Assembly (NCBI GenBank): GCA_038087035.1
Contig: CP051187.1
Span: forward strand, 6,330,001 to 6,394,000
Direction: 5' to 3'
Source of the DNA: Gloeotrichia echinulata CP02
GTDB taxonomy: Bacteria; Cyanobacteriota; Cyanobacteriia; Cyanobacteriales; Nostocaceae
DNA: 64,000 bases
A program made the translations under genes and the position numbers. The notes below the pieces were generated by a model. The model had not been told where the DNA came from, searched no databases, and worked only from the letters and a program-made list of their open reading frames with translations. Shown here in pieces: positions 1 through 7,331 of this stretch; position 1 is the stretch's first letter, and the number at the start of each line of letters is the position of its first letter.

Positions 1-50
1 CATTAACTAATGACTTTTCACTATAGACCTTTCACTCTGGACTCTTGACT

Positions 51-590
51 ATGACTTGGAACAAATTTTTACACCCTGATTTGATTTTGTCGGGTTCAGT
101 TTTGAATTTGACACCAGATATTATCCAGCAATATCAGATCAAAGGGCTGGTATTGGATGTAGATGAAACCTTAGTACCGATCACAACAGGGACAGCTTCA
201 CCAGAACTACGACAGTGGGTAGAACAAATTAGGACTTTTACCCCCCTATGGTTGGTGAGTAATAACCTGAGTGAAGCCCGCATTGGTGGTATTGCCCGTT
301 CTCTCAATTTACCTTATTACCTGGGTGCAGCCAAGCCCTCACGACGCAAAATCAGGGCCGCACTCGAGTCCATGAATCTCCCAGTCCACCAAGTGGGTAT
401 GGTAGGCGATCGCTTGTTTACCGATGTCTTAGCCGGTAATCGCTTAGGAATGTTCACCATTTTGGTTGAACCAATTATCCCTCCCGGTACCGCCCTCCGC
501 TCCCATCCCATCCGCAATTTTGAAGTCTGGGTATCGGAAATCCTCGGTGCGTCTATTAATCCCAAACACACAAAAATTCACAAACCGTGA
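51..590 (+). CDS. YqeG-family HAD-type phosphatase
   Basis: A 179-residue protein with the HAD superfamily signature. The nucleophile motif is LDVDET (D36 and D38), the motif II serine is in WLVSNN (about residue 70), a lysine follows in GAAKPSRRK (about K95), and the acidic motif is GDRLFTDVLAGN (D120, D125). Length and the N-terminal HPD segment match the YqeG IIIA-type phosphatases; bacterial YqeG is often linked to phosphatidylglycerophosphate or nucleotide dephosphorylation, but the substrate cannot be read from sequence. The ATG at 51 is preferred over an in-frame TTG at 45. It lies upstream of proB in the same direction, but a hairpin with a T-run at 730-775 separates them. Confidence 0.88.
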   Translation: MTWNKFLHPDLILSGSVLNLTPDIIQQYQIKGLVLDVDETLVPITTGTASPELRQWVEQIRTFTPLWLVSNNLSEARIGGIARSLNLPYYLGAAKPSRRKIRAALESMNLPVHQVGMVGDRLFTDVLAGNRLGMFTILVEPIIPPGTALRSHPIRNFEVWVSEILGASINPKHTKIHKP

Positions 591-729
591 CAAATCATCA
601 GGAAAGTAAATCTAAAGAAATGCTTAAGGAATCTCAGTTGATGACAAAAATCGGGGATCATAAGTATTAATAACATGGGGTCAGCCAAAAAAGACCCTAG
701 CCCATACCAAATAACTATAAAACCGTAGA

Positions 730-775
730 GCGTCAGCCCTCACCTATAGAGGGACTGGCGCTTTACAATTTTTTT
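730..775 (+). terminator. Hairpin plus T-run after the YqeG gene
   Basis: GCGTCAGCCCTC (730-741) pairs imperfectly with GAGGGACTGGCGC (749-761), and a run of T follows at 769-775. This is a plausible Rho-independent terminator for the upstream gene. A weaker stem (GGGTC/GACCC) lies around 680-705, so a small structured transcript cannot be excluded. Confidence 0.6.
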
Positions 776-778
776 AGT

Positions 779-975
779 CAGTTGTCATTTGTCATTTGTC
801 AGTTGTGAATAAGCGAAAATAACCAATAACCAATGAGCAACGACCAATAACCAATGACCAATAACCAATGAGCAACGACCAATGACCAATAACAAATGAC
901 CAATAACAAATGACCAATAACAAATGACCAATAACAAATGACCAATAACAAATGACCAATAACAAATGACCAATG
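779..975. repeat. Heptamer short tandem repeat array running into proB
   Basis: Heptamers such as AATGACC, AATAACC, AATAACA and AATGAGC are repeated for almost 200 bp, preceded by copies of GTCATTT. The last units directly contain the proB start codon. This is the short tandemly repeated repetitive (STRR) DNA typical of filamentous cyanobacteria. Small ORFs on the opposite strand are by-products of the repeat. Confidence 0.9.
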
Positions 976-2073
976 ACCAAAACGATAGTCGTCAAAATCG
1001 GTACATCTAGCCTAACCCAGCCACAAACTGGAAAATTAGCACTTTCCACCATTGCGACCTTGACGGAAATACTTTCTGATTTAAGGCTACAAGGTCATCG
1101 GGTGATTTTGGTGTCCTCTGGTGCGGTGGGGGTGGGTTGTGGGCGCCTGGGTTTAACCGAACGCCCGAAAGCGATCGCTCTCAAACAAGCAGTAGCAGCG
1201 GTTGGACAAGGACGGTTAATGCGGATATACGATGATTTATTTACTACTCTACAACAACCAATTGCCCAAGTATTACTGACGCGCAGCGACTTGGTACAGC
1301 GTAGTCGCTATCTTAACATTTACAACACCTTTCAGGAATTACTCGCCTTGGGAGTCATTCCCGTGGTGAACGAAAATGATACCGTAGCAGTAGAAGAACT
1401 GAAATTTGGCGACAATGACACCCTTTCGGCTTTGGTCGCCAGTTTAGTAGAAGCAGATTGGCTATTTTTGCTGACCGATGTCGATAGATTGTACTCGGCC
1501 GATCCGCGTTCGGTACCCGACGCCCAACCGATTACCTTGGTGAGTAGCATTGCCGAATTACAGATCCAAACAGGCTCTGCTGGGTCACAATGGGGTACAG
1601 GTGGGATGATGACAAAAATTTCCGCCGCCAGAATTGCGATCGCCGCTGGGGTGCGTACCGTAATTACCGAAGGAAAATCTCCCCAAAATATCCAAAAAAT
1701 ATTACAAGGTGAACATTTAGGGACACACTTTGAACCGCAACTAGAACCAACCTCAGCCAGGAAACGCTGGATAGCTTACGGCCTTGTACCGATGGGGAAA
1801 TTGCATTTAGATGCGGGGGCGATCGCCGCGATTGCTCAGGCGGGGAAATCCTTGTTGGCGGCTGGTATAAAATCTGTTGAGGGGGAGTTTGATTCTCAAG
1901 AAGCCGTGCAATTGTGCGATCGCAACGGTAACGAAATCGCCAGGGGATTAGTCAATTACAGCAGCGAGGAACTACAAAAAATTCGCGGGTGTCATTCGCG
2001 GGATATTCCCCATATTTTGGGTTACGCAGGCGCCCAAACTGTCGTTCATCGGGATAATTTAGTTTTGATTTAG
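973..2073 (+). CDS. proB: Glutamate 5-kinase
   Basis: A 366-residue protein that phosphorylates glutamate to glutamyl 5-phosphate, the first step of proline synthesis, in the cytoplasm. The N-terminal amino-acid-kinase domain begins [11 protein letters not shown] with the phosphate-binding lysine at residue 8, has [11 protein letters not shown], the substrate loop [17 protein letters not shown] and the GTGGMMTK segment. A PUA domain occupies roughly the last 90 residues (from RKRWIAYGL), as in the long proline-feedback-regulated form. The start ATG is part of the last unit of the heptamer array and no Shine-Dalgarno sequence is visible; protein length fits the family, so this start is probably correct. 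No proA is adjacent. Confidence 0.95.
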   Translation: MTKTIVVKIGTSSLTQPQTGKLALSTIATLTEILSDLRLQGHRVILVSSGAVGVGCGRLGLTERPKAIALKQAVAAVGQGRLMRIYDDLFTTLQQPIAQVLLTRSDLVQRSRYLNIYNTFQELLALGVIPVVNENDTVAVEELKFGDNDTLSALVASLVEADWLFLLTDVDRLYSADPRSVPDAQPITLVSSIAELQIQTGSAGSQWGTGGMMTKISAARIAIAAGVRTVITEGKSPQNIQKILQGEHLGTHFEPQLEPTSARKRWIAYGLVPMGKLHLDAGAIAAIAQAGKSLLAAGIKSVEGEFDSQEAVQLCDRNGNEIARGLVNYSSEELQKIRGCHSRDIPHILGYAGAQTVVHRDNLVLI

Positions 2074-2075
2074 TA

Positions 2076-2206
2076 TTTACTCCCTTCCCGCTGGAAGATT
2101 ACCGTTCGCGGAGCGTCCCGTAGGGAAATAATTTTTAGCTCACGCAAAGGCGCAAAGGCGCAAAGAAGGAAAATTATAGGTAATCTTAGACCGGGAAGGG
2201 AGTAAA
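2076..2206. repeat. 131-bp inverted-repeat element after proB
   Basis: TTTACTCCCTTCCCG (2076-2090) followed by AAGATTACC is repeated inverted as GGTAATCT (from 2179) and CGGGAAGGGAGTAAA (2192-2206). The interior carries GTTCGCGGAGCGTCCCGTAG and a GCAAAGGC repeat, both common dispersed cyanobacterial sequences. It may be a MITE or a transcription-end hairpin. It starts 3 bp after the proB stop codon. Confidence 0.7.
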
Positions 2207-2369
2207 CGCAGAAGGAGGCAGAATTTTACTTTGATGCGGTCAGTCTTATTGGCTGCTGACATTTAGTCATGGGAATTACGGAATCCCTCCTACCTCTAAG
2301 GTAGTATAAGTATAAGTGTTTTTAGCATCTAACCTGTTTAATCAATAGAAATCACCATTTGCCAATTCT

Positions 2370-2804
2370 ATGGATCTGAGTAATATACCGAAACCCATTT
2401 GGTATGGTCTTACTGCACTTCTCTTATTGACTATAGGCTATGGAGCTGCAACTCACGTTCCAGGGCTTAATGACTCAGATAAAGAAAAGGCTGAGAATAA
2501 AGCTTCGACAGCACCAAACGCCAGTAGTGTCAAAGTTAGCGTTTTTGATGAAGTCTCTCAAGCTCCTATAGTTGGAGCAAAAGTAATAATGGAATCTGAA
2601 GGGGGTTCTGATACAGATACAACTGATAATTTAGGCGCTTTTCGAGTTCAAATACCCAATACAGATTACGTTAAAATTCGTATATATCAAAGTGGTTGTG
2701 AGCCTTATAAGCAGGACTTAAATCTGAAAAGTAACCCTGATAGACCTAAACCAATTTTATTGAAATGTTCAACGTCTAAAAAGAAATCGACCTCTAACCG
2801 TTAA
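2370..2804 (+). CDS. Membrane-anchored protein with carboxypeptidase-regulatory-like domain
   Basis: A 144-residue protein of unknown function. Residues about 10-28 form one hydrophobic segment (signal anchor), followed by a short charged and low-complexity linker. Residues about 53-134 look like a single beta-sandwich of the carboxypeptidase-regulatory-like type: VKVSVFDEVSQAPIVGAKV, then TTDNLGAFRVQIP, and a conserved-looking cysteine pair near the end. It sits 18 bp before the next gene on the same strand, so the two are probably co-transcribed. The C-terminal KKKSTSNR tail is very basic. No catalytic residues were seen. Confidence 0.6.
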   Translation: MDLSNIPKPIWYGLTALLLLTIGYGAATHVPGLNDSDKEKAENKASTAPNASSVKVSVFDEVSQAPIVGAKVIMESEGGSDTDTTDNLGAFRVQIPNTDYVKIRIYQSGCEPYKQDLNLKSNPDRPKPILLKCSTSKKKSTSNR

Positions 2805-2822
2805 ATTTTTTAGCATATTCAA

Positions 2823-3560
2823 ATGTTATCACTGCGCCAGCATTTTCAGCGCATTAAAGAAATAGTGGACTGGAGTTGGACACTAGCCATATTGTGTATG
2901 GCAGGTTATATAACCCTGGGGCAACTTGCTCAATTGTACTGGGCAATGGTGTTTTTTGGCGGATTAGCAGCTAGTTTTGGTCTATTTTATGATTTTTCAT
3001 GTGAAAAATTAGCAGAATTAAATGCTATTGAGGATGAATACCAACTTAACAAAGCATTTGCTGCATCAGCTTTGGCTCAAGATTTACTTAGAAAATTTGC
3101 CGACAGAAACCCTGAAATTCCCAACCAGTTTCCTGATTTTATTCAACTAAAAAATCAAGTAAGCAATATCAAAAAAAGTTCTGCTGATAGAATCAAGCAA
3201 AGGATTAATAGACCAACATCGGCACGTCCTAACAGATCATCTCAGCCATCATCTCAAAAACCAGCACAACCAACTACGCCATCTTCACCACCGCGAAAGC
3301 AACCACAACCTCCCCAAATAAACTCATTTCAGCCACCGTTTCAAAAACCAGCACAACCAACTACGCCATCTTCACCACCACCAAAGCAACCACAACCTCC
3401 CCAACAAAGGGCTACGGAGTCAAAAATTAGTGAGGAAGAGTATAGGAGAATTGTCAATCAAAGAGATTATACTTATGTCAAGGGTTACTTGAGAAGTGGT
3501 CATTGGGTACGGGCGCATTACAGGAGGAAACCAAATCTAAGCCAGCCCAAAGACCCTTGA
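2823..3560 (+). CDS. Hypothetical membrane protein with duplicated proline-rich linker
   Basis: A 245-residue protein not assigned to a known family. Two hydrophobic stretches lie at about residues 18-36 and 38-57, then a helical region (about 60-125). A proline/glutamine-rich linker follows in which a block beginning QKPAQPTTPSSPP occurs twice; the duplication is also visible in the DNA. The last 40 residues contain YVKGYLRSGHWVRAHYRRKP, a short motif seen in various cyanobacterial proteins as a repeat-like tail. It is probably co-transcribed with the upstream carboxypeptidase-regulatory-like protein. Confidence 0.6.
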   Translation: MLSLRQHFQRIKEIVDWSWTLAILCMAGYITLGQLAQLYWAMVFFGGLAASFGLFYDFSCEKLAELNAIEDEYQLNKAFAASALAQDLLRKFADRNPEIPNQFPDFIQLKNQVSNIKKSSADRIKQRINRPTSARPNRSSQPSSQKPAQPTTPSSPPRKQPQPPQINSFQPPFQKPAQPTTPSSPPPKQPQPPQQRATESKISEEEYRRIVNQRDYTYVKGYLRSGHWVRAHYRRKPNLSQPKDP

Positions 3561-3594
3561 CGCTTCGTCTGGCGACAGGCTTAGGAGTAAATTT

Positions 3595-3687
3595 TTAATG
3601 GATAAATTCAGCAAAATCTAATATCTCTTGCTGCTTATCTACAGGTAATTGCCGCAATTTTTCTAAAACAGCTTGCTCGATGTTCAT
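3595..3687 (-). pseudogene. Truncated DUF2281/VapB-like antitoxin start
   Basis: A 30-residue reading frame starting MNIEQAVLEKLRQLPVDKQQ and ending LDFAEFIH resembles the first half of the small DUF2281-type antitoxin-like proteins common in cyanobacteria, which are normally about 70 residues. The rest of the domain is missing at the stop codon. It may be a remnant or a very short gene. No toxin gene is adjacent. Confidence 0.4.
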
Positions 3688-3776
3688 TCTGATTCTGCCA
3701 ACAAAGCCCTTGGGAATTATGATATATATTATGACTGATTGGCGATCGCTGCTGGAGTAAGTCTCAAACTTGATAT

Positions 3777-5258
3777 TTACTGCAAAAGTACAAACTCGTA
3801 ACCAGAAGCACAAGGCTTACTTGCATCACATGACTCAACTTTAACTAAAAAGGCTTTTCCTTGACGCTCACCTGAAGGGGAAAACTTAATTGTTCCTGTG
3901 GCGCCTGAAGCCGAAAAATTGGCATTAGAGAGGACATTTTTCAACCCTTGGCGGGTATTATCCTGTTTCAAGCCAGCGATAATTACTTGGAGTGCATCAT
4001 AAGCGCCGGCTGTTCTATGATTTACCTGTGCATTCCAAAGCTTCAAGGCTTTGTCAGCAAAGGGATTGTTTTTATTAGCGTCACGATGCCAATATACAGG
4101 TAATACCATTCCTTGGAAATCCTTGCCATTATCTAAAGTTGTTTGTTTGTACATAATTTCCGAAGCGAAAAATGGTTTTCTCCCGCGAATTTCTTGGGCT
4201 ACCTTGGTAGCATAGAAGATATTTCTGTTGGTCGGGATGAATAGAAAGCCATTTGCTTTTTGTGTTTCTATAGCTTCGTTGACAAAAGCACTGGGTTGAA
4301 AGTTCTTGTCTCCCAAATCGCAAGGAAAACTGATAACTTGACCACCATATTTATTGATAGCGTTAGTGTATTTATCTACCAGAATTTTATTGAATGAAAC
4401 GGTCGCATTACTGCTATTTGTTGAATTATTTCCCCGGCTAGAATCGCCACAAATAGCGATATTTCTGGCTTCTCGGACAATGTGGCGAGAATGAGTGTCA
4501 ACTAAAACATCAGATGAATTTACATAAAAGATATAGTTTGATTCAGCAGGATTTGATTGATTATTGACTGCTTGAGAGGAGTTTTCTTGATTTCCCGTAT
4601 CCCTTGCTGGTTCGATAGGGAAGACTAACACCAAACCCTTGTCATTATAAATTGATGAGTTGCGTCTAGACCCTACTACTGCCAACAGGCTATTGTCTTT
4701 AATCAGTTCATTATCTAGCTGTTCAGAGTTTGTTGAGCTATTATTCCCACTACTTCTAATACTACTTGCAATCATAATTTGCAGCTTCTTACCATTAATT
4801 CCGCCGCTGCTATTAACCTCATCTTGAGCTTGAGCTACCCCGCGCAAAATCTCTTCCGCCTGATTAGGATCGAAACTAATTGGTGCGATTACAGCAACTT
4901 TTAAGGCTGCTGATGTATCTTGAGCAATTTTGGCATTATTTAAATAAATTAAGGTTTCAGGGTCATTGGGACTATTCTTGAGAGAAGCGGTAAATTTTTC
5001 AACAGCAGTCGCAAAATCTCCCTTAGCAAAAGCTGCAATTCCATTCTCTTTGTCAGGGGATGTTCGGACTTTTACTACAATCTCTCCACCTAAACTCATC
5101 AATATTGGTGAAGGGTTTGATGGAGGTATTATCGGTTCCTGTGTAGTTACTATCGGTTTTAACGTGACTTGCTTCAATAGAAATAAAATAGCTGCTATAA
5201 CTATTGCAGTCAAACCCAGAGAAATTAGCAGACGGGCACCTTCTTTTTTTCGTGTCAT
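3777..5258 (-). CDS. Membrane-tethered ABC-type (branched-chain amino acid type) substrate-binding protein
   Basis: A 493-residue protein. A transmembrane anchor lies at about residues 11-28, then a proline-rich linker and a TPR-like pair of helices (about 73-112, AFAKGDFATAVEKFTASLKN). The rest is a periplasmic-binding fold of the receptor-family ligand-binding type (LKVAVIAPISF..., GINGKKLQI, AGAYDALQVIIAGLK). It lies 39 bp downstream of the Ser/Thr kinase gene on the same strand with no terminator between them, so the two probably form one operon. In cyanobacteria such kinases are sometimes fused or linked to this type of binding protein, suggesting a ligand-sensing partner and not a transport subunit; no permease is nearby. 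Confidence 0.75.
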   Translation of the reverse strand: MTRKKEGARLLISLGLTAIVIAAILFLLKQVTLKPIVTTQEPIIPPSNPSPILMSLGGEIVVKVRTSPDKENGIAAFAKGDFATAVEKFTASLKNSPNDPETLIYLNNAKIAQDTSAALKVAVIAPISFDPNQAEEILRGVAQAQDEVNSSGGINGKKLQIMIASSIRSSGNNSSTNSEQLDNELIKDNSLLAVVGSRRNSSIYNDKGLVLVFPIEPARDTGNQENSSQAVNNQSNPAESNYIFYVNSSDVLVDTHSRHIVREARNIAICGDSSRGNNSTNSSNATVSFNKILVDKYTNAINKYGGQVISFPCDLGDKNFQPSAFVNEAIETQKANGFLFIPTNRNIFYATKVAQEIRGRKPFFASEIMYKQTTLDNGKDFQGMVLPVYWHRDANKNNPFADKALKLWNAQVNHRTAGAYDALQVIIAGLKQDNTRQGLKNVLSNANFSASGATGTIKFSPSGERQGKAFLVKVESCDASKPCASGYEFVLLQ

Positions 5259-5297
5259 AAATCATTACCTTAATTAGAGAAAATTAATTTAACCCCA

Positions 5298-6569
5298 TCA
5301 GAAATATTTAGACATCAATCTATTCAATAAATCAGAGAATCCCATAATAATCAAAGACACAAATCCGCCAATAATTGCAGCGATTATGGCGTTATTAATT
5401 TGCCAAGTTTGGAATAAAAAGACAATAAATAAAGTGGTAATTACAGCAATTATAAATAAATAATTCTTTTCCAAAAGCGAGCGAGAGCGGGTAAATATTA
5501 ACGCTCCAATAATTAACAAAGGTAATGTAGAGCTAATCCAAACAGTTATACTAAAACTGAGCAGGGCGATGGCTAAAAAAGAACTACCAGAACCTGCAAT
5601 TATAGCCCAAGGCAATAATTCACCCAGGGCGACTGCTGGTGTAAGAATGAATTGGGTTTGTGATTGTGGGTGACGATTTAAGTCTTGTAAGACTTCCTGT
5701 ACCGATTGATAACGCTCTTCGTGGTCTTGTTGCAGTAATTTAGTGAAAATCCGCCTTAATTCATCACTTATAGGCTGTTGTAAATGCTGTTCCCAGGTAG
5801 CAGTCCAGCCATATAATTGCTTTTTCCACAGTGCATCAGGGGGAATTTGTGTCAGCAGATAAAAGCAAGTAACTCCCAAACTGTAGAGGTCACTACTAGG
5901 ATAAACTTCACCCGTGAGCATTTGCTCTGGCGACGCATAACCAGGGGTGCCAACTATTGTATTTGGGTCAGAATTTAGTGTTCTCGTCTTTTGTTTTGAT
6001 ACCCCAAAATCAATTAACACTAACTTGTGATCTTTTTCCCGGCGCAGAATATTTTCTGGTTTAATATCTCGGTGAATCACCTGTGCCTGATGTACCACAT
6101 CAATTACAGGTAATAAATCTTGTAAAAGTTGGCGAATTTTGGCTTCATTAAACGCACCCTGTTGTTGTAACTCTTGTGAAAGATTTTGTCCATCGATAAA
6201 CTCCTGTACTAAATACAGATAGTCACTTTCTTTAAAGTAAGCATACAGGGTGGGAATTTGGTCATGCTTTCCTAACTCCTGTAGACGCTTTGCTTCTCGC
6301 TCAAACAACTCAGTCGCCTTTTTTTGTGCTTCACTACCGCGACCACCATAAAATTGATCTCTGACCAACAGCTTAACCACGCATTGTTCATCTAGCTTGT
6401 CTTTATCCTCAGCCACATAGGTACGAGCAAATCCTCCTCTTCCCAGTGGTTTGATAATGCGGTAACGATTTCGCAAGACCGATACCAATTCTGTTCCACA
6501 ACTCAGGCAGAACTTTGTCCCATCAGGATTGAGGGGATTCGCACAATCGGGATTTAGGCAGCAGATCAT
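5298..6569 (-). CDS. Ser/Thr protein kinase with N-terminal zinc ribbon and C-terminal membrane helices
   Basis: A 423-residue Hanks-type kinase. The N-terminus has a 4-Cys ribbon (CCLNPDC...FCLSCG, cysteines at 3/4, 9, 21, 24) typical of cyanobacterial kinases. The kinase domain shows the glycine loop GRGGFART (42-50), catalytic lysine in VVKLL (K66), HRDIKPENIL (D168), DFG at 187-189 and GTPGYASPEQ. From about residue 310 there are several hydrophobic segments, so the kinase is tethered to the membrane with its catalytic domain presumably in the cytoplasm. It is followed by a tethered periplasmic-binding-type protein that may supply the sensing part. All key kinase residues are present. Confidence 0.9.
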   Translation of the reverse strand: MICCLNPDCANPLNPDGTKFCLSCGTELVSVLRNRYRIIKPLGRGGFARTYVAEDKDKLDEQCVVKLLVRDQFYGGRGSEAQKKATELFEREAKRLQELGKHDQIPTLYAYFKESDYLYLVQEFIDGQNLSQELQQQGAFNEAKIRQLLQDLLPVIDVVHQAQVIHRDIKPENILRREKDHKLVLIDFGVSKQKTRTLNSDPNTIVGTPGYASPEQMLTGEVYPSSDLYSLGVTCFYLLTQIPPDALWKKQLYGWTATWEQHLQQPISDELRRIFTKLLQQDHEERYQSVQEVLQDLNRHPQSQTQFILTPAVALGELLPWAIIAGSGSSFLAIALLSFSITVWISSTLPLLIIGALIFTRSRSLLEKNYLFIIAVITTLFIVFLFQTWQINNAIIAAIIGGFVSLIIMGFSDLLNRLMSKYF

Positions 6570-6706
6570 ATGATTGATGCTGTTAGTTTCTAATCAAGAA
6601 AAATATACCGCATTTTCGCGGAGGTTTCATATGAAAAAATATAACTGGTGGTGTACCAGATTCTGTGTACAACAATATACAAACTATATAATAGTTGGGG
6701 ATTAGG

Positions 6707-7012
6707 ATGGTTAAATTTTCAGCCTCAAAGCCTCAACGTTCAGCCTCAAAGCCTCAACGTTCAGCTTCAAAGCCTCAACGTTCAGCCTCAAAACCTCAAG
6801 GTTCAGCCTCAAAACCTCAACGTTCAGCTTCAAAGCCTCAACGTTCAGCCTCAAAACCTCAACCTTCAGCTTCAAAACCTCAACGTTCAGCCTCAAAACC
6901 TCAACCGTCAGCCTCAAAACCTAAAATTTTCCTCCCCCAATCCCCAATCCCCAGCGATGCACTGAGCTTGTCGAAGTGTCCCCAATCCCCAATTCCCAGC
7001 AGCGAATGGTGA
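6707..7012 (+). CDS. Questionable low-complexity ORF of SASKPQR repeats
   Basis: An open frame of 101 codons starting MVKFSASKPQ and containing ten copies of the heptapeptide SASKPQR, then a tail encoded by dispersed repeats. Because the DNA repeat is 21 bp, all frames stay open and yield heptapeptides, so openness alone is weak evidence. Of the variable positions, GCC/GCT and AAG/AAA are synonymous in this frame, and only the last codon (CGT, GGT, CCT, CCG) changes the residue. No known homologue is recognised. It is probably non-coding but is reported because of the substitution pattern. Confidence 0.2.
   Translation: MVKFSASKPQRSASKPQRSASKPQRSASKPQGSASKPQRSASKPQRSASKPQPSASKPQRSASKPQPSASKPKIFLPQSPIPSDALSLSKCPQSPIPSSEW
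6718..6927. repeat. Ten tandem copies of a 21-bp repeat
   Basis: Ten near-identical units of 21 bp begin at 6718, 6739, 6760 and so on to 6907 (consensus begins TTCAGCCTCAAAGCCTCAA). The unit is three related heptamers, so this looks like a higher-order form of cyanobacterial heptamer repeat DNA. Confidence 0.92.
6949..6981. repeat. Dispersed repeat fragment
   Basis: CAGCGATGCACTGAGC followed by GTGTCCCC is the reverse complement, with changes, of the 30-bp unit found twice at 58438-58502. It is flanked by CCCCAATCCC heptamer-like sequence. Confidence 0.5.
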
Positions 7013-7184
7013 CACATTGTGAGGTAGGATAACTGTGGCGACAAATATGCAAATAAATGTAAACAATATAAATAGATATTACAAAACCAGTTTTAGCTTA
7101 AACAAAAACAAGCCTCTCGCTCACTGCGAAGCAGGAGCGATGAGCAGTACAAAGGATTGAACATTTTTTTTGTACTTGTTCAAC

Positions 7185-7301
7185 TGTGCGGAGGGGCATC
7201 TCGTACAGTCTAAACAAAGCTCAGTTAATGTCCGACGGGATACCGGGAGTCGCTGAGAAGCCCACACTGTAATGCTTGCAGTCAGTGTGGGAGTATGTCA
7301 C
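7185..7301 (+). mobile_element. Decayed right end of an IS200/IS605-type TnpB element
   Basis: CCCACACTG (7261-7269) and CAGTGTGGG (7283-7291) form a perfect 9-bp stem followed by GAGTATGTCAC, the pattern of cyanobacterial TnpB-element right ends (compare the ends at 39979 and 49921). Just upstream, an in-frame segment of 23 codons ends at TGA (7254-7256) immediately before GAAGC, as in the complete copy at 39907. It is probably the 3' remnant of a tnpB gene plus its right end. It ends 30 bp before the glgB start codon. Confidence 0.5.
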
Positions 7302-7331
7302 TCAATCACGTTATTTCACGTAGGTAGCTTC

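Noticed and set aside
785..1052. Minus-strand ORFs rich in repeated [14 protein letters not shown] peptides upstream of proB
   Set aside because: They are the translation of the heptamer array in frames left open by the repeat; part overlaps proB itself.
6711..6917. Minus-strand frame with LRLNVEA heptads that looks like a coiled coil
   Set aside because: A 21-bp DNA repeat automatically produces heptapeptides in all frames; no start-site signals and no domain match.
7013..7331. Riboswitch in the glgB leader
   Set aside because: The structured part is better explained by a TnpB-element right end ending in GTCAC.
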